From positions 372,001 through 436,000 of the forward strand of contig NZ_UZAC03000001.1 in the NCBI RefSeq assembly GCF_900538055.1: 64,000 nt of DNA, given 5' to 3'. The number at the start of each line of letters is the position of its first letter. Position 1 is the first letter of the stretch. Source of the DNA: Pasteuria penetrans (lineage in GTDB: Bacteria > Bacillota > Bacilli > Thermoactinomycetales > Thermoactinomycetaceae). The notes under the pieces were generated by a model, which saw nothing but the letters and a program-made list of their open reading frames with translations, ran no database searches and had not been told where the DNA came from. Of this stretch, positions 47,288-56,975 are shown one piece after another. The position numbers and the translations under genes were made by a program.

Positions 47288-48889
47288 CTAGTTGTTGTGT
47301 TGTGTGATTTTCTGCGAAAAACTTTGTATGATGCGTTGGAGCTGGCTATCCCCTTGGAGCATTTTGGAAATTTTTTCATGAGCGTGGACAACAGTGGCGT
47401 GGTTTCTGCCACCGAAGGCATGGCCAATTTGTAGCAAGGAATGGTCAGTCAGCTCCCTTGCCAGGTACATGGCGATTTGACGGGGAACGCTGATGGGCTT
47501 AGCACGTGATTTCCCGGTGAGATCGTTTATGTTGAGGCTGTAGTAGTTACAGACTGTTTTCTGGATTGTCGATAAGCTCAGGGATGATCTTGAGGGTTCG
47601 TTGTAGCATTTGCTCAAATGTTTATTTACTGACTGGATTGTCACGGGTGTTCCTTCAAGATGGGATCGGGCTACGACGCTGATCCAAACCCCTTCTAGTT
47701 CACGGATGTTGTTGTCAACTCGCTCGGCAATGTATTCAAGAATGTTATCTTCCACTGAGACCTTTTCTATCTCTGCCTTACGGCGGAGGATGGCCAATCG
47801 TGTTTCGTAATCGGGGGGTTCGATATCTACCAGCAAACCAGAGGCAAAACGCGAGCGGAGCCTGGCTTCCAGGGCGGAAATGGCATGGGGACGCCGGTCC
47901 GTAGAGAGAACAATTTGTTTGTTGGCACTGTGGAGGGCATTGAAGGTATGGAAGAATTCCTCCTGTGTTTGTTCCTTCCGTCCTAGAAACTGGACATCAT
48001 CAACCAGTAGGATATCAACATTGCGATAACGGTCCCGAAACTCGCTAGTACGTTCCTTTTGCATTAGGGTGGAAATGAAATGATTGGTGAAGTCCTCTGA
48101 CGATATGTAAACTATTCTATACTGTGCTTCCTCTTTACTCAGTATGTGTTGCGCCAAGGCGTGCATGAGATGGGTTTTACCCAGACCCACACCACCACAG
48201 AGTACTAGAGGATTATAACCACCTGCAGGCGACTCAGCTACTTTACAGGTGGCAGCATAGGCAAGTTCGTTTGTTTTTCCTACGATAAAGGTGGAGAAGT
48301 TGTAATTGGGATTGAATTGGAATGACTGGTCTTTCCCTAGAAAATTTCCTCCCCTGTTTCCCGGTATGTTTTTCTGGCCACTCGTACTTGGGGGGGGTTG
48401 TTCCGAAATCCCCTCCCTTCTCCTAACAGTTGGATCTTCTTTTCGGGGTAAAGGGGTATTTTTGTTTTCCCCTGTCCAGTCTGTTCCGGCTCTCTCCAGG
48501 TAGGTAGGCGCAATTCCCCCGGCAGAAAAGTCGTCCAATAGCTGAGTTTTTGTTACCCCCTCCTTTGGTAAGGGGTGGATTAGGGTACCCTGCAGAGTCT
48601 TCCCCGTCGAACCCGCTACGGGAGGAAATTCAACGAGTATCTTGCAATGACTAGAGGTAACGAACTGGAAGGTTTTTTCTGCTATGGCAATCCCTTCTTC
48701 GATTTGTCGTTTGTCATAATGGAGGGATTCCTGGGGCATTTTCATTAAGATTGTATCATTGTGCCGCCCGGTGATATTGGATTTTTGAAAAAGAATCCAA
48801 ATTGTATCAGGAATGTGTTTTTTCACCCGTTTCAGTGTACGGTTCCACAGTTCCTGAAGATCCCAGTCCTTATACCTATTGGGGAGCAC
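47288..48889 (-). CDS. dnaA: Chromosomal replication initiator DnaA
   Basis: The protein binds DnaA boxes and opens oriC. Domain I is about residues 1-90. Domain II is a long, variable, Pro/Gly/Thr-rich linker (about 92-190). Domain III begins at FNPNYNFSTFIVGKTNELAY, with Walker A GGVGLGKT (232-239) and Walker B ILLVDDVQF. Domain IV ends with the DNA-binding signature FGGRNHATVVHAHEKI. At 533 residues it is about 85 longer than Bacillus subtilis DnaA, mostly from domain II. GTG 48889 has AAGGAGGG six bases upstream. The DnaA-box array starts about 110 bp after its stop codon. Confidence 0.97.
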   Translation of the reverse strand: MLPNRYKDWDLQELWNRTLKRVKKHIPDTIWILFQKSNITGRHNDTILMKMPQESLHYDKRQIEEGIAIAEKTFQFVTSSHCKILVEFPPVAGSTGKTLQGTLIHPLPKEGVTKTQLLDDFSAGGIAPTYLERAGTDWTGENKNTPLPRKEDPTVRRREGISEQPPPSTSGQKNIPGNRGGNFLGKDQSFQFNPNYNFSTFIVGKTNELAYAATCKVAESPAGGYNPLVLCGGVGLGKTHLMHALAQHILSKEEAQYRIVYISSEDFTNHFISTLMQKERTSEFRDRYRNVDILLVDDVQFLGRKEQTQEEFFHTFNALHSANKQIVLSTDRRPHAISALEARLRSRFASGLLVDIEPPDYETRLAILRRKAEIEKVSVEDNILEYIAERVDNNIRELEGVWISVVARSHLEGTPVTIQSVNKHLSKCYNEPSRSSLSLSTIQKTVCNYYSLNINDLTGKSRAKPISVPRQIAMYLARELTDHSLLQIGHAFGGRNHATVVHAHEKISKMLQGDSQLQRIIQSFSQKITQHNN

Positions 48890-49649
48890 TTTACACCCTC
48901 CTTATACGAACTTGGGAAATGAATATTTTAATAAAAATTGATTATAATAATCTTGCACATTATCATCCTATCCATGATTCCCCCATTCCTTGTTGGATGG
49001 GGAAGGAATTCAGACTATCTTTCTGCAGAACCGGGCTATCTCACGGGATTAGTGGGGGTTTCGCCGTATTTGTGTTTTTTCCCGATCGTCCATTCCGCAC
49101 AAACCTCCATTGGAAAGGGACGACCTGTCGCTTTTGCAAGAATAGCGTATCAAAAAGTTTCTCCAGACTCAATTCACCCCCCGAGGGAACAAAAAAGATG
49201 GAAAACTACAATGTTCCATCCTAGGATGTGTATACAAGGGTGTTGCAAATGGTAGTGGTTCGGCTCCTGGTGGAAATCCATTGGGAATGATCCAGCAAAT
49301 TTTGTCGGTATATCCCAGATTGGCTTTTCCACAGGGCTACGGATTATGAAGCCCATGCGAGGGAGTTGGTATTCCCGTAGTTTTCCGTTTTTCTACTGTG
49401 GTAACTATTGTGGAGAAAATGGTTTTCTGTGATTTATTTTGGTGGTTGTTGCGGATGACAGGCGAGCAATGGATGATAACGATCACAGTTCCCTTTGTAG
49501 AAGGAGCTTAGGGATATTGGCCTTATGGTAGTGGGGTTTTGGTAATGATTACCTTTCTGCCATCGTCCCTCGATCAACCAGGTATGCGGCAGTAGAGGGG
49601 ATTTTCTACGTTCCAGGTACGCCTTTGGTGGAAATCCCCCTCTATTGGA
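48890..49649. other. Region upstream of dnaA without genes
   Basis: This 760-bp interval should hold the dnaA promoter. The first 100 bp on the dnaA side are A+T rich (TATAAT is present on the minus strand near 48945). One imperfect DnaA box (TTTTCCACA near 49326) is seen, in contrast to the massive array on the other side of dnaA. No gene is supported. Confidence 0.45.
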
Positions 49650-50600
49650 CTAAAGTCGTTTGGCAAGGATCTCGGATAGGGCATTGTGGAGTTTGGGAAA
49701 ACGAAAACGGTAATTGCGGTTCTGGAGTACTTTAGGGAGAATGGTTCCCCCTTTTAGGAGTACCCCGGCCATTTCACCCAATACTAATTGCATAGCTATA
49801 GCAGGCGTAGGCACAACGGACGGTCGTTGCATGATTTTTGCTAGTTTTTCAGCAAAAACAAGTTGTGGGCAACTATCGGGAGATACGATATTTACGGGTC
49901 CCTGGATATCTTTGTGTCGAATGAGGAACTCCACAATATCGGGGATCTCTGATAGGGACCACCAATTTATGATTTGTTTTCCAGTTCCCATGCGTCCCCC
50001 CAAACCGCAACGGAAGAGAGGAAGCATTCTCCGTAAGGCACCACCCTTTGTACTTAAAATGACGCCAAATCGTAACCAGACCGTGCGTATTCCCGCTTCC
50101 ATAGCTGGCTTCGTGGCCGTCTCCCAGTCCCTTACCACCCGGGAGAGAAAATCATCATTGTCCCCGGCGGGAGGTGGGGAGGATTCGGTATAGATGTCCG
50201 TGTTTTTCCCCGTGCCGTAATATCCAATAGCGGAAGCGGACAACCATACGGAGGGCGGTCGTTGTAGTTTGCATAATGTATTGGCTAATAGGTTTGTTCC
50301 TTTCCAACGGCTCCGATGGATTTTTTCTTTCTGAGCTGTTGTCCAGCGGTGTGCTCCGATGTTTTCCCCTGCCAAATGAATCAGTACGTCGCATCCTTCC
50401 AAATCCTCCGGATTTAGCTGCTCTTTTTCGGGATCCCAGGGAATCCCATATTCCCTTCCCTTTGAACAGCGTACGATGGGAATCATCGTATGACCATGGT
50501 TTTTGCCGTGGGACATCAATTCAGTACCTACCAGGCCTGTAGATCCGGTGATTGCGATTCGTAAGGGTTTCTGTGAATCCTTCCCCCTATTTATAATCAT
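49650..50600 (-). CDS. TIGR01777-type NAD(P)-dependent epimerase family protein (YfhF-like)
   Basis: The 316-residue protein has a Rossmann fold with ITGSTGLVGTEL near the N-terminus (GxxGxxG), DVLIHLAGENIGAHRWT, SASAIGYYG (YxxxK-type region changed, as usual in this family) and the C-terminal DUF1731 domain (LLKGGTILPKVLQNRNYRFRFP). Homologues are SDR39U1 and YfhF; the substrate is unknown. ATG 50600 is preceded by GAGGGAGGAAG. It lies between dnaA and rpmH, pointing with dnaA; this spot is usually empty in Bacillota, so the gene may have been inserted. Confidence 0.85.
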   Translation of the reverse strand: MIINRGKDSQKPLRIAITGSTGLVGTELMSHGKNHGHTMIPIVRCSKGREYGIPWDPEKEQLNPEDLEGCDVLIHLAGENIGAHRWTTAQKEKIHRSRWKGTNLLANTLCKLQRPPSVWLSASAIGYYGTGKNTDIYTESSPPPAGDNDDFLSRVVRDWETATKPAMEAGIRTVWLRFGVILSTKGGALRRMLPLFRCGLGGRMGTGKQIINWWSLSEIPDIVEFLIRHKDIQGPVNIVSPDSCPQLVFAEKLAKIMQRPSVVPTPAIAMQLVLGEMAGVLLKGGTILPKVLQNRNYRFRFPKLHNALSEILAKRL

Positions 50601-50810
50601 CCATTTCTTCCTCCCTCCGCTTGTTTTCCCTAGTTGCAGAAATTGAATTGTTTCTGTAAGCGTATGATACGCAGATTTTCTTGTGGGTTGCTTTCAGTGT
50701 ATCATGGTGTTATGGGTTGGACGTGGGTGGATTCGGACTGAGTACAGGGGTTATTTTGTAGTTCTGTGGTTCTATGGATCTATATTGTTTTATGAGTGAT
50801 TTTGTATCCA

Positions 50811-50839
50811 TTGACTTTTCGTCCTAGAGTCGCTATAAT
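50811..50839 (+). promoter_or_regulatory. Sigma-A promoter for rpmH-rnpA-yidD
   Basis: TTGACT (50811-50816) and TATAAT (50834-50839) are separated by exactly 17 bp, one mismatch from consensus overall. They lie about 125 bp upstream of rpmH on the same strand. Confidence 0.75.
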
Positions 50840-50965
50840 ACCGTGTGCCTTTGGTTTGTGGATCGGCCGTTGTAAGTGAAGTGTCCCTTCTTTTCCCTAT
50901 GTGTTGGGGTCCGTGATTTTTTATTGAGGTTTTGATTAGGAATTTAGGAAGGGGGTGACGTAGCA

Positions 50966-51112
50966 GTGAAACGGACGTATCAGCCCTCGCGGATTAAGCG
51001 AAGTAGAAAACATGGTTTTCGCGCCCGCATGGCTACTGTTGGTGGGCGTTGTGTGTTGCAGGCGCGTCGTCGCAAGGGGAGGAAAACACTTACAGTTCGT
51101 AAGACTGGGTAG
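50966..51112 (+). CDS. rpmH: 50S ribosomal protein L34
   Basis: The 48-residue basic protein of the large ribosomal subunit reads [20 protein letters not shown], followed by [20 protein letters not shown], matching the L34 family end to end; usual length is 44-46. The GTG start at 50966 has AGGAAGGGGG upstream. It begins the conserved rpmH-rnpA-yidD cluster, running away from dnaA. Confidence 0.97.
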   Translation: MKRTYQPSRIKRSRKHGFRARMATVGGRCVLQARRRKGRKTLTVRKTG

Positions 51113-51190
51113 ATTTTTTCGTTCTTCGCGTTTTCCCCTGTTGTGTGATTGCGGCGGGAGGATATGCCCTTTGGGGAGTTTGATTATCGA

Positions 51191-51625
51191 ATGAGGCGAG
51201 AAAATCGTTTGCGTAAGGGTCGCGAATTTAGAAGGGTGTTCCGATTGGGTTCGTCGATGGTCGGGCGCGCTTTCGTGGTCGTGGTTCACAGGCGCCACGA
51301 TCCAAATGTTGTGGTACCGCGTATAGGTGTTTCTATCAAGCGCAAGATTGGTAAGGCTGTGGTACGAAATCGTATAAAGAGGTTGGTTAGGGAGGCGGTA
51401 CGTGCGCAGTTGCCGGACCTGAGGGATCGTTTGGATGTAGTGATTATAGCGCGTAGTGCTGCGACCTCTCTCTCCTATGCCGAGGTTTGTGGGCACTTAC
51501 AGAATTTATTTCGGCGGGGTCGTTGTTTCAGAGGGTCTGTTGCTTCCAAGCCATGGATTTCTTTGTCTACCCCTACTCCATCGCGACAGCGCCGGCGGTT
51601 GGTGGTGGATAAAAATTGTCATTGA
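51191..51625 (+). CDS. rnpA: Ribonuclease P protein component
   Basis: The basic protein subunit of RNase P helps the catalytic RNA trim tRNA 5' ends. MRRENRLRKGREFRRVFRLG is the family N-terminus, and the RNR motif appears as GKAVVRNRIKRLVREAVR. The total is about 144 residues, longer than the usual ~115 because of a basic Ser/Arg-rich tail (TPTPSRQRRRLVVDK). ATG 51191 has GGGGAG 12 bases upstream; ATG 51164 is too close to its GGGAGG. Confidence 0.95.
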   Translation: MRRENRLRKGREFRRVFRLGSSMVGRAFVVVVHRRHDPNVVVPRIGVSIKRKIGKAVVRNRIKRLVREAVRAQLPDLRDRLDVVIIARSAATSLSYAEVCGHLQNLFRRGRCFRGSVASKPWISLSTPTPSRQRRRLVVDKNCH

Positions 51626-51664
51626 TGGGATGTTGGTGCATTGATGACGACGTGGGGGATGGGA

Positions 51665-51874
51665 ATGCGGGCGATTTTGTTGAGCTTGTTGTGGGTGTAT
51701 CAGTACGGTATCTCCCCTTTGTTTCCTCCCCGGTGTCGTTTTTTCCCCACCTGTTCGGCTTATGCTAGGGAGGCAATCATTCGCTATGGTGCCTGGTGGG
51801 GAATGTGGTTGGCGGTTAGACGGCTGTTGCGGTGTCACCCTCTTTGCCAGGGTGGTGTGGACGAGGTCCCCTAA
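51665..51874 (+). CDS. yidD: Membrane protein insertion efficiency factor YidD
   Basis: The 69-residue family protein has [20 protein letters not shown] and [18 protein letters not shown], including the conserved cysteines. It associates with the inner face of the membrane and aids YidC-dependent insertion. ATG 51665 follows GGGGGA by five bases; ATG 51644 is possible. It is 40 bp after rnpA. The usual next gene, yidC, is not present here. Confidence 0.9.
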   Translation: MRAILLSLLWVYQYGISPLFPPRCRFFPTCSAYAREAIIRYGAWWGMWLAVRRLLRCHPLCQGGVDEVP

Positions 51875-53427
51875 TACGTGTGCGGCGTGTGTGTTTTTTG
51901 AGAAGTCGTAGGAGGGAAAAGAGGAGGGTTTGTTTGGTCCTTCGAAATCGGTTGGTAGATAAGCGGGTTTTGGATGAGCTAGCGTTGCTGAACTAAGGAT
52001 TGGCTAGGAGAAGAAGTGGGTCTTGCCCTTGTTAGGTTCGGGGATCGGCAAGGGCGAATTGCTGCATTGGTGTCGGTTATGCATGATCGTGAGGGTAACT
52101 TGGGGGATGCTTTGCCCATGCGAGGGGGTAATGTTGCTTGATCCGTTCTCAAGTGCCCGAGAGCCTTTGAGATGGGATGATGGGGAATGTTGTCGAAGGG
52201 GCCTATTCTATAATCGGGGTGAGGGTGGCTGGCGGCGGCGGGATATATTTTTAGTCTAAATAAATAGAGTTTATAAAATATTTTATACATAATGATAATT
52301 TTTGTTCATGCTGGTTGTTTCTGTATCCATGGTAAGGATGTTACTCCTTCCGGTTTTGTGGTTGGGGTAAGAAGATATTGAAGATTTTATTATGGGGCAT
52401 TGTAGCAGAAGAAGGGTTAATGTCCTAATTTTTTTTCTTAATAACTATCAAACTGGGGGACTATGATCCTCAATTTTACAGTCATCGGATAGGTGCTCCC
52501 CAACAAGCATCTTATTCGTTTTCTAATACGTCATCGCCCACCCGATTTCTATAAAAAAATCCATGCTAAAGAGTTACCGTTCATCTACCTGCTATGAACA
52601 GCGGAGACCCGTTTTCCCAACGGTGCTACTGTAGGGGTACTATCCAAATTTTTATAATATTTATATAAAAATACATATTATAAAAATATTTTTATTATGA
52701 AATGGGTATACAAACAGTCTATGCAAGTGTTTCGGTCATAAGCAAGTTTATGGATAAAAATTACCACTTTCCCCAAAAGCACATGTGGAATTTCATTGCT
52801 ATCGGTCCTTTTTATTGGGCACTCCATCGAGGTGGGATCATGGTAGTTAATTCCTGATTTCGCTTCTTTTTGCGTATGCCCAATGAACCAACATGTAATG
52901 ATCTTTAGGGGTTCACTGTAGACCTTGTCCACTGCATTGGCACTATATATCAGCAAATATTGTATCAAATCAATTCATTATTTCATTTTTTTATGATTTA
53001 TGTATGAAAAATAATGTTATATAGGCAACATTTCTGGGGCGGGGATGATACTGATCAAGGTTCGCCTTTCACTTCCCTGTTCCTTTGTGGGTTCGTTGCT
53101 TCCCTGGGGAAAACAATCTACAATATCTTGCAAGGGGATTGTTTTTTCCCTTTGGGTGAACGTCACAGGAAGAATTTGGAGTAAACGGGCTTCATGTAAT
53201 GGAGTGGGGTGCGAGGACGCGGAGTTTTGTTGTTCATGCGCCAGCGGAGTTTTGTTGTTTACGCACCAATGGATGATTTTCACTTTGATTCCGTTGTGGA
53301 ATGTATGGGTAAGAGGGAACCCAGGCAGTGATCATTATAAACATAGTACTCCTAGTGGGTTTTTCGTACTATATCTAGTAACTGTGGTATGCCGGTGTGC
53401 GTTCGGGGGAGAGATGGTGAATAGGAG
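51875..53427. other. Gene-free interval where yidC and jag would be expected
   Basis: This 1.55 kb holds no supported gene. A minus-strand frame at 52678-52968 (96 residues) has no binding site and may be a relic. GCTATGAACAGCGGAGACC (52591-52609) is an exact inverse match to 29300-29318 beside the dispersed repeat. Two opposing frames at 53017-53431 exclude one another and show no family. Confidence 0.45.
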
Positions 53428-54033
53428 ATGAAGGTCATCTACCGCCGGGAAGGTATTTTGTTTGTTCTCTCCGGTCCGTCCGGAGTGGGTAAGGGTACCG
53501 TACGGGCTGCGATGCGTGATGTGCTTCCTGATTTGATTTATTCTATCTCGGTAACCACACGTAAGCCGCGGGCAAATGAGCGGGATGGGGTGGAGTATTT
53601 CTTCACCACACGTGAAGCTTTTCAGGTTATGGTAAGGGAAGATGATTTGATCGAATGGGTGGAGTATGCTGATAATCTTTACGGTACACCCCGTGGCTTT
53701 GTGGAAAAAACGCTAAAATCGGGACAAGATGTTTTACTTGAAATTGACGTGCAAGGGGCAGATCGAGTTCGGCGCTCTTTCGACGGGGGGGTTTTTATTT
53801 TTCTTGTTCCCCCGGATTGGAGGACGTTGCAGGAGCGTATGATGAAGCGGGGCACGGAGACGGAAATGTCCATGATGCTACGGTTGGGTGTTTCCTACGA
53901 TGAGTGTAAGCACCTAGAAGCGTATGATTATGTTGTGGTCAATGACCAGGTATCGAAAGCTTGTGAGTGCATTTGTGCCATTTGCATGGCGGAGAGGTGC
54001 CGACGCAATCGGGTGATCATGTTGGAGGAATAA
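53428..54033 (+). CDS. gmk: Guanylate kinase
   Basis: The cytoplasmic enzyme of 201 residues converts GMP to GDP with ATP. The P-loop is FVLSGPSGVGKGTV, and the GMP-binding region has YSISVTTRKPRANERDGVEYFF and EWVEYADNLYGTP. LLEIDVQGADRVRR and RGTETEMSM complete the lid and core. A looser GGGGGAGAG lies 13 bases before ATG 53428, with AGGAG directly adjacent. It is followed 12 bp later by rpoZ, the usual Bacillota pair. remA and yicC, which often precede it, are absent. Confidence 0.96.
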   Translation: MKVIYRREGILFVLSGPSGVGKGTVRAAMRDVLPDLIYSISVTTRKPRANERDGVEYFFTTREAFQVMVREDDLIEWVEYADNLYGTPRGFVEKTLKSGQDVLLEIDVQGADRVRRSFDGGVFIFLVPPDWRTLQERMMKRGTETEMSMMLRLGVSYDECKHLEAYDYVVVNDQVSKACECICAICMAERCRRNRVIMLEE

Positions 54034-54045
54034 GGAGTAGCAGCC

Positions 54046-54816
54046 ATGTTGTATCCATCCATTGATTTACTTATGCATAGAGTAGAGAGCAAGTATCTAT
54101 TGGTTATTTTGGTATCGAGACGTGCTCGTGAGTTGTTGAATGGAAAAAAATCCAAACTCCCCTTTCAGGGGAACAAGTATGTAGGTTTGTCTCTGGAAGA
54201 GGTAGCGGCTGGTTTGTTGACAGCATCGCCCTCCTCGCATCCTGTAGTGGATCCGCTTGCGAACGTAACCAATACGCATAGGGAACCGGTTGAAGGGGGG
54301 GGGAATGAGGCTGCATCGGGGGCTCCCAGGGCGAAAACAGGACCCCCGGTGGATGGTTCCCAACGGGAGGAAGGCAGGTCCTCAGCCGATTTTGGGATAG
54401 AGATAGCGGGTAGGGATGTCAAGAAAGCAGTGGTTGAGGAAGATACAGAAGAAACAGGGTTGAAGGATGCCAGTTCCAGGGTTAAGAATGGGGTCCAATC
54501 AAAATCTAAGAGGGGGGTGGTGGTAGGCGAAAAAGGGGTTGGAACGGAACCATTAGATGACACCGTAGGGGAGGCTCCTGGGAGAGGATCCAGTGGGGAA
54601 GAGAATGAGGAAATCATAGCAGATAAGAAGTCCAGATCTACAAAAAAAACGAAAAAGGAAACCAAGGCAACGGGGAATCAGCCTATGCAGAACAAGGGAG
54701 CAGAGGTCAAGGCTGTTGGGAAGGAGACGATGGTGGAGGGGATAACAGGAACAAAGCGCGTCAAGGAGGTAGTTGAAGAGGAAAGGGAAGAGGACCCCCG
54801 TGAAGGTGAACCATAG
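54046..54816 (+). CDS. rpoZ: RNA polymerase omega subunit with a very long acidic/basic tail
   Basis: The first ~60 residues are a normal omega subunit: MLYPSIDLLMHRVESKYLLV, SRRARELLNGKK and the GLSLEEVAAGLL end. Omega supports assembly of the beta' subunit into RNA polymerase. The usual length is 65-105 residues, but this frame continues to 256. The extra ~190 residues are low-complexity (E, G, K, T, S), rich in charges and probably disordered, with lysine clusters such as KKSRSTKKTKKETKA. The frame stays open without frameshift. AAGGAG lies nine bases before ATG 54046. It is 12 bp after gmk. Confidence 0.92.
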   Translation: MLYPSIDLLMHRVESKYLLVILVSRRARELLNGKKSKLPFQGNKYVGLSLEEVAAGLLTASPSSHPVVDPLANVTNTHREPVEGGGNEAASGAPRAKTGPPVDGSQREEGRSSADFGIEIAGRDVKKAVVEEDTEETGLKDASSRVKNGVQSKSKRGVVVGEKGVGTEPLDDTVGEAPGRGSSGEENEEIIADKKSRSTKKTKKETKATGNQPMQNKGAEVKAVGKETMVEGITGTKRVKEVVEEEREEDPREGEP

Positions 54817-55739
54817 GGAAACAGGGGGGTAAGGCAGGGATAGCGTTACTGGGATGGTTGGGATTTTCCGCTTTCCTTTTGTTGATAGGGCAGGTGGCGT
54901 GTGTGGGTTATGGGTTTCATTTTTGTTTTACACACAACCGGTTTTCTACTACGGGTAATCCAGTTGTTCCCTAGTACGCATGGTATTTGGAGGAAGCAGC
55001 TTTCCCGTCTTCCGTTTTTTTCTCTGGGTGTTCCATGGATCGGTAGCGCAAGTCCAGGGATGGTAGAATTTTTATAACATTGAATGGTACCCTATCCTAA
55101 TTTTGGAACTTCCTGGGGACAGGGGGGGTCCTATCTGGGTTGTGAATTGGGTGGTTTCAGTGGGATACACGGGGATGATGAATGCAACAGATTTCGTGTA
55201 TACCCGGTGTGGATCATGGTAGCGGTAGTCATCATCGTTTGGATTATGTCATGGTTTTCTATTCAATATTCACTTAAGAGGCTGCTTTTAAGAAATGAAA
55301 TACCTTATTTAGATAGACAGGGATCGGGGGGGTTGTTTCCTCGCCAGCATTGTGTCCAGAATTTTGGGGTCCTGTCGGATCCAGTTTTTTTCCCCGTGCG
55401 AGGTCTTTCTTTTCCCAGATTCATTCCATAAGTACTTGGCATTTGATCTTATGAGTTCGGGATGCGTCCAATGAAGAGGGTGAGATCATGAGGGAAGGGG
55501 ATGGGACGATTGGTGGGTTCTGATGGAAATGGGTGCATACTGAAGTGGGGTGGGACCCGTGTTTTCCCGTGGGATCCACTATGCCCTTTATTTCGATGGG
55601 ATTAGTGTGGGCGTTTCCGATTTTTATAAGTGATGATGGATTACATAATATTTTTTGAATCTATTCGCTTTCGACTATGTTTTTATCCCAGTATGTTTTT
55701 AATCCAAGCTCGGGATACACTAGGGGGTGTGAAATCAGG
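54817..55739. other. Interval between rpoZ and coaBC, possibly with a small membrane protein
   Basis: A frame at 55084-55431 contains one convincing hydrophobic helix (VWIMVAVVIIVWIMSWF) followed by SIQYSLKRLLLRNEIPYLDR, but has no ribosome binding site and no known family. Otherwise nothing is visible. In most Bacillota rpoZ and coaBC are adjacent, so this gap is unusual. Confidence 0.35.
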
Positions 55740-56975
55740 ATGCCACACATAATATTAGGAATCAGCGGCGGGATTGCTGCCTACAAAGCAGCGTCCGTGG
55801 CGAGTCAATTGACGCAGCAGGGTTGTAAAGTTTCAACGATTCTTACAGCGGCAGCTAGTAAATTCATCACACCCTTGACCCTACAGGCCCTAACAGGGCA
55901 GCCCGTAGCTACGGATTTGTTTTCTGAGCCTGATCCCTCTGTCATCCGGCATATTGCTTTGGCAGAGAGTGCTGATTTGGTGTTGGTGGCCCCTGCAACT
56001 GCCAACCAGATAGCCTCTCTGGCACAGGGTTTGGCTGGAGATTTACTTTCCACTTTGCTTTTAGCGACTCGTGCTCCCGTTGTTTTTGCGCCGGCTATGA
56101 ATCCCAGAATGTATGATCACCCTGCCGTGCGGGTGAATCGGGAAATTTTACAGTCCAGGGGTGTTTCCTTTGTGCCCCCTGGTACGGGTAGGATGGCCTG
56201 TGGTTCTGAGGGAGAGGGGAGATTGGCAGAACCAGAGGTCATTGTTCAACATGTAAAAGGAAAATTGTCCCAATCCCAGGGTAATCGCAGCGTTTGGCAA
56301 CAACGCACGGTGCTTATTACAGCGGGCCCGACGATTGAACCCATAGATCCCATGCGATATTTGACCAATCGTTCCTCTGGTAAGATGGGTTATGCTCTGG
56401 CAGGGGCAGCCCAGAGGGCGGGTGCGAAGGTACTTTTGATCAGTGGTCCCGTTTCCCTATCACCACCGTTGGGTGTACAGGTTATTCCTGCAGAGACAGC
56501 AGCTGATATGTTGGCGAAGGTTCAAAAGTATCTATCTCAGGTTGATGTTGCTTTCTTTGTAGCGGCCGTATGTGATTTTCGTCCGCAGCAATTTGAAACA
56601 GAGAAAAAACCCAAACCCGTTGGGGAATTTTTTTTGCCTTGCGTCCTAACGGCTGATATAGCTGCTTGGGCAGGGAAGCAGCGACGTCCTGGACAATTCC
56701 TACTGGGATTTGCTGCTGAAACAGGGAACCCGATGAGTACGTCGGTACAGGCAAGGGCGGAGGAGAAGCGGAGGAATAAAAAACTCGATGCCATTGTGAT
56801 CAACCAAGTGGGTAAGCCAATGGAGGGAGCGGGGAGTGATACCAACCGATTCACTATTTGCTATTCTGGTGGAAAGGTGATCCATTGGTCTTTGGCTACC
56901 AAATACCAATTGGCAGACCAACTGGTAGCCTGGGTGGGAGGGCGTCTGGATTATGATGGTAGAACGGATCGCTGA
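55740..56975 (+). CDS. coaBC: Bifunctional phosphopantothenoylcysteine decarboxylase/synthetase
   Basis: The enzyme carries out two steps of coenzyme A synthesis. The N-terminal FMN-dependent decarboxylase (CoaC) has ILGISGGIAAYKAA, the catalytic His in IRHIALAESADLVLVAPATANQ, and PAMNPRMYDHPAVRVN. The C-terminal synthetase (CoaB) begins near RTVLITAGPTIEPIDPMRYL and has TNRSSGKMGYALA and AAVCDFRPQ. ATG 55740 is chosen because homology starts there; the frame extends 21 codons upstream without support. The 411-residue length is typical. It overlaps priA by 23 bp. Confidence 0.95.
   Translation: MPHIILGISGGIAAYKAASVASQLTQQGCKVSTILTAAASKFITPLTLQALTGQPVATDLFSEPDPSVIRHIALAESADLVLVAPATANQIASLAQGLAGDLLSTLLLATRAPVVFAPAMNPRMYDHPAVRVNREILQSRGVSFVPPGTGRMACGSEGEGRLAEPEVIVQHVKGKLSQSQGNRSVWQQRTVLITAGPTIEPIDPMRYLTNRSSGKMGYALAGAAQRAGAKVLLISGPVSLSPPLGVQVIPAETAADMLAKVQKYLSQVDVAFFVAAVCDFRPQQFETEKKPKPVGEFFLPCVLTADIAAWAGKQRRPGQFLLGFAAETGNPMSTSVQARAEEKRRNKKLDAIVINQVGKPMEGAGSDTNRFTICYSGGKVIHWSLATKYQLADQLVAWVGGRLDYDGRTDR

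Noticed and set aside
45360-47427. Minus-strand frames of 537 and 687 codons through the oriC array
   Set aside because: They are translations of the 64-bp repeat in different phases, one overlapping the end of dnaA, with no binding site. The DnaA-box content explains the DNA.
52678-52968. 96-codon minus-strand frame
   Set aside because: It lies in A+T-rich DNA without a binding site or family; at most it is a relic.
55084-55431. 115-codon frame with one membrane helix
   Set aside because: The helix is suggestive, but there is no ribosome binding site or homologue and the rest of the translation looks random; it is mentioned only in the interval entry.
55677-55739. N-terminal extension of CoaBC
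   Set aside because: Homology begins at MPHIILGISGG (55740); the upstream codons have no family match.
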